Origin: Hirsutella rhossiliensis
Lineage: Eukaryota; Ascomycota; Sordariomycetes; Hypocreales; Ophiocordycipitaceae
Direction of reading: 5' to 3'
DNA: 64,000 bases
NCBI RefSeq assembly: GCF_020360975.1
Contig: NW_025408670.1
Location: 4,898,001 to 4,962,000 of the forward strand
Under the pieces are notes generated by a model. It did no database searches. It was not told where the DNA came from and was given only the letters and a program-made list of their open reading frames with translations. Shown piece after piece: positions 34,641 to 46,709 of this stretch. Position numbers and translations under genes: made by a program. Positions within the stretch are counted from its first letter, which is position 1. Each line of letters starts with the position of its first letter.

Positions 34641-36186
34641 GACGGGGACCGAGCCCCATCAGGGACCTGTTAACGATATGGTCTAAGCACTACAGTATAA
34701 CGAGCATGCTTATCTGCAGTCGAACCACGGTAGCACGACATACAGCATGTAACCGCCCGGTTGGTTCTGACACACGGGGGACAGAAGGTGATGAATGGCA
34801 TCCAACACGCCCCCTCCCTCTGCCTGCGCGAGCCGTCCAATCGTCTTGGGCCCGCGCCCTCCGCGTGGCGTGCTTGGCGTGCAGGACCCCTTGGACGATC
34901 CGGGCGAGTTGGCGTTGAGCAAAAGAGGGTGCCTGGCGCCTCGTACGCTGCCAAGGATCGACCAAGGCAGTCCGTTTCAGCAATGACGGCGTTGGCGATG
35001 AGACACGGAGCAAACAGACAGGCCCATGCAGACATGTATGTACAGTATGTGCGAAGGGGCGTCCAAGGGGTCGTCGGGAGACTGGCTGATGGGGAGGCAG
35101 GGAGGGGACTGGCTCAACTCAACCCGATAGCCCTATTTGTCCGAGGCTGCAACGCAGCATGCACGCAGCAAGCCTAGACATGCATCGACCTTGAGATTCG
35201 CCGTCCCAGGCTGCGTCGACTGCAGCCGCCCCTCGTCGGCTTGCATGGGGCTATCCAAGGGCCGAGAACAGCCGGCAAGAGCAGCGATCGGCCGCGCTTT
35301 GCAGACATCAGCGGCTTGCTTATGCTCTCCGGCTCGTCTCGTCTTGGCAGACCGGGGCCTTTTGTACGCTGTGAACTGAACCCTCGACGGTTCTGGAGTC
35401 TTGGCTGGAAACAGCATGTATACTTGTAGGCTGCCTTGTGCTTCGCTCCGGGAGACTTCGGGAGACCGAGATGGTGTTCTGCAAACGCCCATGTAGGCAA
35501 GAGACAGTGACGACAGTGACACAACGCGAGAGCTTCCCCGTCTTACAAGACTCTTTCGGCACCTGCACGTACATGTAAGCGGAAACGACGGCCCCAGCGG
35601 CGCGTGCCCATGCCGACTGTCCAGTACATGACGTCGTTGCACGACAGCAACCAAAGTGATGATGCGGTCGACAAGGGCCAGAGAGAAGCGTTCTGGAAGA
35701 GGCGGAGAGACGACCCAGACGGGACCGAGGACCAATCACGCCCAGAGCCAAGAGCACCCACCCGGTCGACGTCAAGACGAGCCATTCACGGGTCCTTTGG
35801 TCCAAGGCAGAAAGAAACAACGGAGATGCAGGCAGAGGAACATGCATGGAAGCAGCAGTGGAATAGAGTTGCTCGTCCCATGCGGTGCAACCTTGGCCCA
35901 GGCAGCCTGTCCGTAGCTCGAGGGATTCGTACTGTCCGAGCGTCGCAGTGCGTCGGGCATCTGACAAGAAAGGGGGCGTGAGGGGAGGGGGGCGTGAAGG
36001 GGGGGTGGATAGGGGGTTTGACGTGACGCTGTCTACTCGCCATGGATAATACATCTACAGACAGGCGAGCCACTGCACTGTACCGTACGGTGTAGCACGG
36101 GGACGATGCGTGACGCGGACCACGATTCATCCCTATAGCCTCCCAGAGATATACGTCCATGCAGACGCCCAGCCAAGGCCCGGATC

Positions 36187-36197
36187 GGACTCGAACC
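36187..36197 (-). promoter_or_regulatory. Isolated RNA polymerase III B-box-like sequence
   Basis: On the minus strand this reads GGTTCGAGTCC, a perfect match to the tRNA B-box consensus GGTTCGANTCC. The flanking bases do not form a T-stem, no acceptor stem or A box is found at tRNA spacing, so it is not a tRNA gene. It could be a chance match or a TFIIIC-only site. Confidence 0.3.
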
Positions 36198-38449
36198 CGG
36201 AATCGGTGGCAAAGCCGACGCCGCGCCGTCATGGCTGGAGAGCGCCTCCTTGGCAGCAAGCAAAGACGGGCGACGCCGGCCTGTCATGGACGCTCGAACG
36301 GGCCGTCCGGGGGGGGTGCTACAGCAGGGGGAACTCATCTGTCTCCTCCTCACCACCCCAGACACACGCGGCGTGAAAGGGCGGAGAGGGAGCAAAATGG
36401 CGGCGAGACAGGAGCGCGAGGGCAGCGTCGCACCGACAGACGCGCTGGCGCCATGCAGCGATCAAGGCGGCGTGGGGGAGGACGAGAGGCGCAAACAGGG
36501 GACGGCCGCATCTTAAGCTTGCCCGCGGCCCCAGGTCCGATGCCGGATCTCGATGGAGAGGGGGACCCGGACGGGCGTATTGTACTGTACTTTGCTCGTA
36601 TAAGGCGGAGACGGCGTCTTTGTAGCTGTACTCGAGCGTGGTGATGTGCTGCATGTGGCATGCAACGCACTCCTCTCTGCGGCACGCCCCCCTTTCAGCA
36701 GTACTGCGTCTATGAAGTTCTATTTTTGGCTTCTCAACTGGCGGGCATGTTTTTACATACTGTATTACTCTTTCCGGTCTCTACCCCGGCTCAACGGACT
36801 GAATACGCAGAAATAAAGACGACACCGAGTGGCCGACCCCTCTGATCGCCGCCCTCTCGGCATCCGACATCCACGCAACCCCCGGTGTAGTCCCGCGGAG
36901 CCGGTCGGGCCCCGCCGAAGTCTTCGGCAGGCACCCGACGGCCGAGCCCCGGGCATCCGCAGCCGGGGCAAAGAAAGGGCTGTGTGCCGATCGCCGCCAC
37001 GGCCTACCCTAGTCTAGTGCACGTGTATGCCGCATAAGGGGTGAATACGCAGGGTGAGACTTGCATTATCTTGACTGGTTGAGGCGCTCGAAGCGTCCTC
37101 TGCTTTGCCAACATCGAAGGCGCCGCCGTCCTTCGCCACGAGCCCGATATTCGACCGAGAAAAGCGAATACGCGCCCATAGCAGGCTCCGCCGAGGCCAC
37201 ACACTGCCACGCTGGCCCAGCGGCGTGGACATGATGCTCCGGGAGTGCCCTCGAGCACCCTCTCAACTCTCGACGCCCTGCTGCGCCCGAGGTAGGGGAG
37301 GGGCAACCACGCCTCTGGTGTCCGGGAGGGGAGCCTTCGCAGATAGCCGATCGTGGCCGCCTCTAGCCAGACAATGGCAGCAGCAGCCTTCTTCCACGAG
37401 TCTCATCCGGCTTGGAGAAAGGCCCGAGATCGAATCAGCCGACGGTGACAGGCCCCCCCTCCCCCCTTGGCGGCGGCGGCGGATTGCTCGGGCGCCCGGG
37501 GCCCTCGAGCGCGCCGCGCATGGGCACCGACGACGACGCTCGGCTTTTTCTCCAAAGGAGGGTTCCAGCGGCGGGGAGAATAGGAAGAGCTCTCGGCGTG
37601 CTGCCCAGGCAGAAGGCAGGGCAGGTTAACCACGAGCCCCCATCACCCTGCTGCGACAGGGAGGGTTGTGAAACGCGCCCCGGTTTTTCCTTCTCTTGGG
37701 CAGCTCGATTCGACTCGGGCGGGATCGAGGGGAGAAAAAGTCCCCGTCCGCCGTCGTCTTGCTGTAACCCTTTGACGCGGATGGCCAAGCTCCTTTTGTC
37801 TTCTTCTGCCAGTCGTCGGCGGATGAACGGGCCATCATGTGACATGTCAAGTGAGTCGGGGCCTCACAAGATGGATGACCCGGCCGAGGGCGGCACGGCG
37901 GCACTGTACAGGACGGCATGCACATCTTATGTACCGTCGAATCCGATCCGTCAGAGGGCACACGTCGCCCGGCCGGGATCATGGCACCCACTGGCAGCCC
38001 GCTCGCTGAGCGCCACCAGAGCCAGGACACGCCATGTGCCCCGGTGCGTGTTGGGGACCGAGGTCAACGCTTCGCACACACACACGTATTGAGTAGATGG
38101 ATGGGCGCTATCAAATGCATGTATTTGGGCATGAGCGTGTGCGCGCCCGAATTCCTGGCATGTGCTTCGGTTGATCCCTCGATCCTAGCCATCTCATCCT
38201 CCCATGGCCCACGTCCGCCCACGTCCCCGGAGTCTGGGCCCTTCTCCCTTCTTGCTCGCCTTGCCGCCACGGCACGTGCACGCGCAGCGGCAACCATGGA
38301 GCTCTGCGCATGGCGTCGGCTTCACCACGGCCGTTGCGCGAGCCATCACCTGCCTGGCCGTTGCACGTGTCGACGACGGCGACTGGCTTGCCGCGGTGGC
38401 GACCTTGATCCTCGCGGCGCCCGGCTGGATGTATGTATGGGCCGGAGTA

Positions 38450-38502
38450 GTGTGTGTGTGTTTGTGTGTGTGGTGTGTGTGCGCGCGCGCGCGTGTGTGT
38501 GC
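38450..38502. repeat. (GT)n-(GC)n-(GT)n alternating tract
   Basis: Near-continuous alternating purine-pyrimidine sequence: TG repeats, then a GC run at about 38480-38492, then TG repeats again. Such tracts can adopt Z-DNA. A similar (CA)n-(CG)n-(CA)n tract is at 48979-49020. Confidence 0.85.
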
Positions 38503-39647
38503 AGAATGTGTGTGTAGGAGCCTGTTTTCCTTTCGTGACACAAAGCGGCCGCAGGGGTTCAACGCTGCTTGCCTACACGAGGGCGGATGGTGCGGCCACG
38601 CAGAAAGGGCCAAACAGGGCCGCCCGCGGATCGGTCTGGACCACTCAAGGTCGTCTTTTTGGCTGTCGCTGTCTCGCTGTGTCCCAAGGCGGGAGGAGAG
38701 GCCAGTCTGGCAATTCAAAGTCGGTCTTGGCCCGGCCCCGAAACCGAGTCTGCCGTCTCAAGAGTGCTGCTCAACCCTCTCGATGGAGCGGGCCGGCGAG
38801 GACGAGATTGGTGCGTGTGGGGTCCGAGAGACAAGATAAAGAGAGATAGGTTGCAGGCTGCAGAAACGGGCATGCTTGGCAACGTTCTTTTGGCCCGCCC
38901 CAGGCTCGCGACGGCCGCGCATTGGTCGAGCTCCGGGCCGCGGGCTGCGGAGAAGAGCAGCCGCCCATCCACCCCGTCCCTGATTCCCAGGGTCCAGACC
39001 CGGCAGTGGCAGGGATATGCGAGGCAGCTGTCTGTCGTTCCTTGAGTGCGGGACGGGAGGTTCAAGGGCCTCGCGGCGCGACTGGGCCTGTGCAACGCAG
39101 GGAGCGATACTGATTGCTCCCATGCACGCCAGGTTGCGGCAGTTGAGCGGCCGTGTACGAGACAGCTCGTGCGATACGACTTCTGACCGGTGCGACTTGC
39201 AGCGCCCAAGGGACGGACAACATGTTGGTGTTGAGCTAGGGAGACGGACGGGAAGGGGACCGAGCCAGCAAGAATGACAACAGAAAAGAAATGCGATTAA
39301 ACGGCGAGTACGTGAGTTGCACATGTAGTCTGCAAAAGCTCGTAGAAGAGAAAGCCAGTCGTAGGGGCACCTTGATTGGCTGCCCGCCCGCCTCGATGCC
39401 GCCACCCATCCAATCCGGTCCCATCACCCATCATCAATTTGCGATGGTCATGCCGTTCGTTGTTCACAGAGAGGTATATCCCGCAAACCCATGAGGCCGG
39501 CCGCCTGGGACTCGAGACACAGTCGACGCCAAAACTCCAGCGCCGCGAAAAGACTGTGACAAGCGAAAGAGAGAGACAAGCAAGCCCAAGGGGAGGGAAA
39601 AAAAGACGGAGAACAAGGCGAGAGGGGCGACGCGTCGCAGATGGTCG

Positions 39648-40181
39648 TCAGCCCTGTCGTCGCAGAGGCCTATGCTCGGGCCGCAGGGCGGTGGCATCGT
39701 CCATGGCATCATGATAGATCATGACGTCTCTTCTGCCCTTCCACCAATCCAGGTCGGGGATCTCGTCGGCGGAGCCGTCGAGCAGGGTCTGGAGCATCTT
39801 GTTGAAGCCCCAGTCGTAGGCCTGCTGGGTGATGTAGCCGGCATCGACCATGACGGTGAGGGCCTCGTGGACCCAGTGGCGGTCGCTGAACTCGTCCTCC
39901 TTGGTCTTGACGGGGGCCGACTTCATGGCGTCGAGGAGCTGCTCGGGCGTCAGGGGCGGCGTCTTGCCGACGCGGACGCTGGGCAGGGCGCCTCTGCTGT
40001 CGCGCGGGTCGAAGCCCTTCTTCACCTCAAAGACATAGCCGTCGGTGCCGTCGGCCAGGTGGAAGTAGTAGTAGAGGCCGTTTTCCAGCGGAGCGAAGAG
40101 CAGGCCGGCGTGGCGCTCGTCGCTCGTGTCGCGCTTCTGTCCTCGCAGGACGACGATGTACACGAGGTAAATCTGCTTCAT
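39648..40181 (-). CDS. Small protein of unknown function, lone gene in desert
   Basis: A 177-residue protein that starts MKQIYLVYIVVLRGQKRDTS and has balanced, protein-like composition, unlike the chance frames around it. Visible features are a HAGLLFAPLENGLYYYFHLA segment near residues 24-43 followed by GYVFEVKKGFDPRDSRGALP, and a helical, Trp/Tyr-containing second half (FSDRHWVHEALTVMVDAGYI, DEIPDLDWWKGR). It has no signal peptide, membrane segment or known catalytic motif, and I do not recognise the family. A probable 5'-UTR intron lies upstream at 40430-40237 (donor GTAAAA after CAG, branch CTGAC, acceptor CAG), which supports transcription from the minus strand. There is no other gene for about 10 kb on either side. 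Confidence 0.8.
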   Translation of the reverse strand: MKQIYLVYIVVLRGQKRDTSDERHAGLLFAPLENGLYYYFHLADGTDGYVFEVKKGFDPRDSRGALPSVRVGKTPPLTPEQLLDAMKSAPVKTKEDEFSDRHWVHEALTVMVDAGYITQQAYDWGFNKMLQTLLDGSADEIPDLDWWKGRRDVMIYHDAMDDATALRPEHRPLRRQG

Positions 40182-43100
40182 GTCCGTTCTTCCCCCCTCC
40201 CCGGGTGCGCAACGGGGGTGCCGACGGGACGAGACGCTGCGCGGAGAGTTGCAAGAGCACGATCGTCAGCCTTCTCACCGCGGGCTTGGATGGATGGCGA
40301 CAGAGGGGAAAGGGGGAAATGGCGTGAGCGGAATGGCGAGAGAGAGAGAGCCAAGGCAAGGCAGAGTCGGGCCGGGGGGGCGAGGAGACAGTGTTGGGGC
40401 CGGAGGCAACAAGGTTGACGGTTCTTTTACCTGAGACGTGAGGACAAGACAAGGGGGGGCGCCTTTTCCCAGAGTAGGGATTTGTTCAGCACTAGGTATC
40501 GACGGCAGGCCAAAGGAGGGGGAAGAAAGAAGCCGGATATGGGCTAATGTGAGGATTGGGAAAAGGCTAAAACGAGAGGGGGGAAACCGAGAGAAGCAGG
40601 TATTTATTTAACGGATCATCCAAGGGGAGAAACGGATGGACGACGAGGAAGGCAACGGACCGACCATCCATCAGGGCACTGATACAGCCCGCTCGCCGTA
40701 CGTATAGGCTGCCATAATTATACGCATTGCTGCGGTCTCTACACTCTACACTCTACACCCTACACTCTACAGCACTACACAGCATCCATCTCTGACCGCC
40801 CCGCGTTGAGCCCGGCCGGCATGGACGGCCAAACATCAGGTCCGTGTATCTTTGCTTGTAGTTAGTTAGTTACTCTACGTGCTCGTTTGCATCTCCACCA
40901 AACCCCGCTCTCCCCCCCCCTCCCCTTCGTCGCCGGCTCGACATGTTCGAAATGCCATCCAACCACGCATCGCTTTGCCGTCGCCGAAAGCGTTGAGGCG
41001 CATGCAGACCAATCGGCCTGGCTATCTGCGCTCCAGTCGCGAGTTGTGCGCGGCATGTGCAAGCTTGGCCCCCCCGAGTCACGACAAGGGACAATGCGTA
41101 ACCGGCAAGGTTTTCGTCTTGTTTCATCTTCTGCCCGGCTCGGACATGGTTCAGCCCGCCTTGCGGCGCCTCTGAAGGCTCTGATATCCTCGTCGTTGTT
41201 GCGAGGCTGGTGCAAGAACCCCAAGGTTGCGTCGAAGCTGCATACATGCACACTGTATCTCGAGCCTGCGTTGCCGTCCCGCGAGGAAGCCTCTGGTTCC
41301 GGCAGCGCGGTTATCCCGCACCCAACGCTGCTTTCCACGTCGTCCCCCACGATGATCCGTTTCGCCCCAGGGGTTTAAGCCGTCCGTCCTTGACGCATCA
41401 AACGTGCGCGCGTCAAAGGCGAACACGACGGCGGCACGGCAGTGGGGCGTCGCCGTCCCCCCAAGCCCGCCCGCCGCCACGCGAGACTACTGGATGATCC
41501 GGCCTTGGCAACTCGCCTTCCACTAGCTGAGCTCGACATGGCGTCTGAATGCCGACGCCAAAACGAGCTCGCCCGCAGTGACCGCAGTGCGTTGCGGGAG
41601 CGAGACCACCAGCAGAGATGCCGGCTCCAGACGACCACCTCGCCACAAGCACCTGATGTGCCGTCTGGAGTGGTTGCGTCTCTATCAAACGAATGGAAAG
41701 AGAGCAGCGGCACACACGCGCACAAGCGTCTGACTTGCGAGTGAGTTCGACGACTACAGTCCGCCCGCCTACCAATGATTGGCCCTCGACGTATTGGCCC
41801 TCCCCCGGATCTAGCCGTCTCCCACGCAGGCAGTTTTCCCCATGTCCGTTCTCGCTACAACTCTGGGCAGATGGTAGGGCTCGGTATAAGCCTTGGCGCA
41901 GACGGCCAGACGCCAAGCGGCAGACACGGTGGCACACACCTCTCTCCCTGGGTACTTGGCCAACCGACCGACACACACCGAAGGAATAGCGACGTAGCAT
42001 CGCTCTCTCGGCCGCCCTTGACAACGTCGCGGCCGAGCGCGGCGGGAGCATCTTAGCAAGCTACGCGTTGTAACGCTGGCATGGCACTAGGCTAGGCCAA
42101 GGCTCTTGTTGGTCTCTATCTTTACCCCCCCTCCTTTGAATCTCCAAAAGATGGGTTGAAAAGCTTGACAGCGAAGAGAGCAGGGAGGGGAGCGAGCAGG
42201 CCGATGGAGCGAGATCTGCCGATGGCCATGGAGGGCCTTCCCGGTCTTTCTCGCCTTGCATCTGACAAGCTACCGCTCCCGCTGCGACGCATCTCTTCCT
42301 GTGGAAACGCAAGCCGTGGTTTTGCGGCTCGGCAAGGCAGGACGTGGTACGGCAGGATTCTTGCAACTCCTTCTTCTCCCCCCAACTCCCCCCTGGAGCC
42401 ATGGTTGAATCTCCCGAGTAGATAGTCGCACAGTCGCGGCCCGGGACGCTCACCGTGCGCGTGTAGCGAGAGACAAAAGAGAGATGTCAAGAGCGACTGC
42501 GGCCGGGCAGCGACGGCACACATGCCAAGGCACGTTGGTGAAGACGCCGGAGGAGAGAGCAGTCGCCCTCACGCCACCATCCCTCGTCTCAGTGGCAGCA
42601 GAAGCGGCGGCCCTCGTCGACAAGCGGGCGAAAGGATGAAGCGACGCAACTCGTGCGTGCATACATAGGCGGCGAGCGTTATACATGCTGCATATTCCCC
42701 CCTACCCCCCCCACGCGCGGCGAGACGAGGAGCGATGCAACCCTCCGTCGCTCGATGGGGCCGGGGACATGAGGCATGGTCCTTCTGGCGAGACCGGGCA
42801 TCGGCGTCACAAGGCTCGTGAAGCTGCCGTCAGCAGTCGACATCAAGCCGCAGAGGCCAAAAGCCCGTGGCGACCCGAGGTCTCGCTCCCCTCGCTCATC
42901 CTCGCCCATCAGGCCACAAGGGAAGGGGGACGAAACAGGCCAGCCAGCCTGGGCCAAAGGCACACTGGCTGTCCCACTCGGCGGCGGCGGCAGCAGCAGG
43001 ACATCTCTCGGCGTTACTCTGCAGCAGCCGCGACGACCAAGCGTCCCGTGCTGACTTGGAAGCGGCGACTGGATAGCGTCAGCAGCCGGACAAAATGGGC

Positions 43101-44700
43101 GACGGCATGAACTGGCGTGCAGTCGATGCGAGATGGCTCGCAGCATCAAGAGGCACGTGGCTAGGGCGGGCTCTCTTGTGGCTCGAGCCGAATCCTGCTC
43201 TCAGAGTCTCTTTGATCCCATGTTGCCATGGTGCAAGACGAGGATGGATGGATGGGGTGGCGACCAAAGTTGCATGCATCGACGGCGCGTTCGAAAAGCC
43301 CCCCCTCCTGTACACTCTGCGTGTCTGTGCCCGGGCAAGTGTGCTCTGCCCCTCCCCCATCCCGGCTGGCTTGGCTGTCTCATGACGGCGACCTGGCTAC
43401 GCTGGCCCTTGGCATGTCGGCTGCGAATGCTGGCACGCGTCTCAACCAGGCCGGCTCTCTCCAGCTGCACCCTCCCGGGCACCGCTCGTGCGCCGCGGGT
43501 CGGCCGAGGGCGGCGCGGCCCGCACCGGCGGAGCTGGGCCCTACGGGCGACGACGGAGGCGGGGCTTGGCAGGGTGGACGACGACGGACTCCGGCGACGG
43601 CGATGGCCGGAGGGGCGGCGTCATGGACGGCGTTGGACGAGCAATGGCAGATGCAGGAGGTAGAGCAGGATGGGCGAGCGGAGGGGTGCAGGGGACGACT
43701 GGTGCGACGTCTCTTTTGTTCTTCGGAGAGGGAGGGGGGGTGGTTGTTTCTCGCGAGGCCCGGTACCTTACATGGCCTGGTCGCGGATGCGTCTCTCTCG
43801 CGACTACGGATACTTGGTCCATGCTGTACTGTACATTGTAGGCATCTGTCGGCACAGCAGTTAGCCGGACAGCGAGCTTGCGGCCCGGGAAAGGGAGCGA
43901 GAGAGATGCAGTCAGCATCGCCAAGGCGCGCCAAATAAAGGGGAAGAGCAAGGGGCTTCGTGTCTGTTGGCTTGGCTGGTCGGCGATCTGCACCGCTGGA
44001 GCCGTTTCCACGGGCCAGCCCTTTCTGTAGAGGTGTAACTAGAGGGAGAATGGCGTCGCCATTCACACGCGCGGCCATGTCTCTCTCTCTCCCGTCTCAC
44101 GCCCGACGGTGATTCATCACTATCGCCCGCCCGCCCACCCATCCATCCATCCATCCCATGTGGGTGAGCGATATCCGTACTCTGTACGTGCTACACTGTG
44201 AGAGAGCGTGCGAGGGTCAGCCAGGGTTCAGGTCAGCATCGGCGGACGGCGGACGGCGGACGGTGAAGGGCCGGTGGACGGGCAGATGGATGAATGCCAA
44301 GACCACTCAAAAGGAAACAAGCGAAGGGAAAAAGCAAACAGCAAAGCATCCCAGCTTCCACCAAGCCTCACCGACGGTATCGCACGGCTGCGGCCGCCAA
44401 GAGAAGCGAGCAGGGGGGGGGGGCGGAGGGGCCGGGAATGGCGTCTCGGAGTGACCCGAACGGGCGACGTCGTAGGCTGCATACAGACGGACACGGTACT
44501 TGACGGGTGATGGACGATAGGTTGGGAGGCTCCCGGCAGGTCAAACAAGCTTATAATTACAGTGAGCAGGGGGGAGGGGGGGGACGCGCAATCAACGACG
44601 TTTTGTCTCGTCTCTTGATCCTACGCCGGAAGGGGAGGGAGGAAGGGGGGGCGGCTTGGGCATGGTTAGACGTGAGACAGGCTCGCCTTTTTCGCAGTCT
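40182..44700. other. Gene desert, part 3 (promoter of small gene, then non-coding)
   Basis: The first few hundred bases are the leader and promoter of the small gene, including a candidate 194-nt 5'-UTR intron at 40237-40430. A 7-bp TCTACAC repeat lies at 40738-40772. GTAC pairs occur at 43826-43834 and 44177-44187, and GGCGGAC is repeated three times near 44241-44262. Chance frames on both strands show no domain. No RNA gene was recognised. Confidence 0.5.
40738..40772. repeat. 7-bp tandem repeat TCTACAC, five copies
   Basis: Copies at 40738, 40745 and 40752 are exact; the fourth begins C instead of T and the fifth ends G instead of C. It resembles no known fungal telomere unit (TTAGGG). 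Confidence 0.85.
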
Positions 44701-44754
44701 CGTTCTCTTGCTGCATGAATGTGTGTGTATTCGTACTTGCGAGGTCAGCGAGAT

Positions 44755-44868
44755 GCAGGAGCAGCAGCAGCAGGAGGAGGAGGAGGAGCAGCAGCAGCAG
44801 CAGGAGGAGGAGGAGGAGCAGCAGCAGCAGGAGGAGGAGCAGCAGCAGCAGGAGGAGGAAGAGGAAGG
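44755..44868. repeat. Nested CAG/GAG trinucleotide array
   Basis: Blocks of four or five CAG alternate with blocks of three to five GAG over about 114 bp, so that trinucleotide repeats are organised in a higher-order unit of about 24-30 bp. In the plus frame that contains it, this would read as alternating poly-Gln and poly-Glu, but that frame has no other protein-like features. Confidence 0.9.
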
Positions 44869-45283
44869 TGCATTTGCGTGTCTTTGTTGGACAAAGGCCG
44901 GCTGGCGGTGTTGGTGCTTCTCCCTCTCTCGCCTATCCATCTGCACGAGCCTGGGCTTCTCTTCTTTCCTCCCCCCCATTCCCGACACTGTCTGGCTAAT
45001 GCGGACACGAGGCATGCCGGGACAAACGACTCACCTCTGTTCTTTCAAGATAGATGGGCAGAACCCGGTGCAACGGCGGGCACAGAGGGCGCGCGGGCAG
45101 GCAAGAGACAAACACGAGGGCGGGCGTCCAACAAGCGGATGGGATGGACGCCCTGCCCCCCCAAATCAAAGCGCGTTCTGTCGGCCGGGCTGGAATTTTC
45201 TTTTCGACCGCCCGGGCTCTTCTTCATCTGAGACGGACGGGGCCTGGCATTCTTGTCTGGGGCGTGCATCTAACTACATACAT

Positions 45284-45331
45284 AGGTGATGACATGGGTG
45301 ATGACATGGGTGATGACATAGGTGATGCCAT
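45284..45331. repeat. 12-bp tandem repeat, four copies
   Basis: The unit RGGTGATGACAT recurs at 45284, 45296, 45308 and 45320; the last copy has GCCAT in place of GACAT. Confidence 0.85.
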
Positions 45332-46681
45332 GCACGCTTGGGGGACAGACAGAGACGGGAGACACAGTACGAACGAATGTGAGGAGGGCCAAGCATCTCG
45401 GCCGACGACGACGACGAGGGCATTCACGACGAGGGCATACACTGTGCTACCGACGACTGACGACGACGCCCCGTTGCAACATGGGATCGTCTCTTGCGCC
45501 TCGTCGATAACGCAGCACAAGGCGCGCGCCCGTGACGACGACGACGACGACGAGCCAATGTTGGTGGGATGACAGCGAGGCCAGCACTGCCGCCGGCCCT
45601 GTCTTGGCGCACGGCAGAGAGCGCGAGAGAGGCTCATTCCGCCTCGCCCCGGTCCTTGCAAGCCGCTGCTGTCTCTCTCTCGCTTCTTCACCCTGCCATT
45701 TTCCCTGTTGGTCGGACAGACTGGCCGAATCAGTACATCAGCCACCTTGGCGAGATGCCCAAAAGAGAGAGAGAGAGAGTCTTGGTCGTCCAAAACACTT
45801 CCACTTCCACTTCCACCCACCCCCCTCCCCTGGCCGCCTGGCTGCCTGGCGAGCGAGACACGGCGAAGTGGAAATGCCGATGTTTGCTAGTCTCCAAGCC
45901 CAAGCAAGACACCGTGTCCGGAGCCGGACGAAGCCTGAGCCTGCGCCAAAAAAGGGCCAAAGTCAATCTCAGAGGATAAATAGAAGCTTAAAACCAAGAA
46001 ACCCCTGCGCGTCACCGCTCGCCGTGCCTCGCGTGTCTGACGCGAGGGGCGCATCGCCGCCGTCTTGGTCTTTTGCCGCGGTGTCATGGACCGCCCGACC
46101 ACCAGCGCTGCCCACCGCGAGACGGACGGGACGACGCACCTCCGGTCGGGTCCGGGCCTGTCACCGTCGTCGAGGGGTCGGGGGAGACGGAGCGGCGGGC
46201 GGCGCTCCGGTCGAGGAGCCAACAGGGAGGGGATGACGACCCGATGGGATGCTTGGCGAGTGGTGATGGGATATGGTCCTTGGTAAGCCCGGTGACTCTG
46301 CCTGCACGCGGCATCTGAGGTGCAGATTGACGTCGTATTGCAGCGCAAATATGTACATTTGATCCTTGACGGGACGCTGTCTAAGACTTTTCTTGGCAGC
46401 CCTCTTTTTTCCTGTCCATTTTTTTCTTTTTTTGGCACGCGGCAAGCCCAAGCAAGTCCATGACTTCAAGAGCTGCCACGGGCCAGGGCCGAGACCACTC
46501 TTCTTCACCAGCGCGTCGAGGGGCATCGTGCGTCGAGGGACATCGTGGGTGGGCGTCATGCGGCGGAGAAGAGCGGCGGAGAAGAGCGGCCGTGGCTTGC
46601 TCCGTCCAGGGTCTCTCTTGTCATGATGGAGCCTCCCGGCCTGCACGCGAACTGCACGCAGACAGACGCCTCCTCCTCTGT

Positions 46682-46709
46682 CCCCCCCCCAACCCCCAAC
46701 CCCCAACCC
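46682..46709 (-). repeat. G-quadruplex-forming motif (C runs on plus strand)
   Basis: The plus strand has C runs of about 9, 5, 5 and 3 separated by AA. The minus strand therefore carries four G runs with TT loops, which meets the usual G3+N1-7 quadruplex pattern and resembles a short telomere-like T2G5 array. Confidence 0.7.

Larger units (their letters stand above)
34641..39647. other. Gene desert, part 2
   Basis: This is high-GC sequence with many chance open frames on both strands and no recognisable protein. It carries GTAC pairs at 36080-36088 and 36582-36590, an isolated tRNA-type B box at 36187-36197, and a purine-pyrimidine alternating tract at 38450-38502. It probably contains the 3' UTR of the small gene at 39648. 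Confidence 0.5.

Noticed and set aside
36165..36250. Possible tRNA gene on the minus strand
   Set aside because: Only the B-box sequence matches; the T-stem does not pair, and no A box, anticodon arm or acceptor stem is found.
38204..38839. 211-codon frame with Val/Cys repeats
   Set aside because: The apparent hydrophobic segment is the translation of the GT/GC alternating tract.
45284..45331. CRISPR-like array
   Set aside because: Direct 12-bp tandem copies without spacers, in a eukaryotic genome.
46682..46709. Interstitial telomere repeat
   Set aside because: The unit is CCCCCAA-like, not the fungal CCCTAA, and it is too short.
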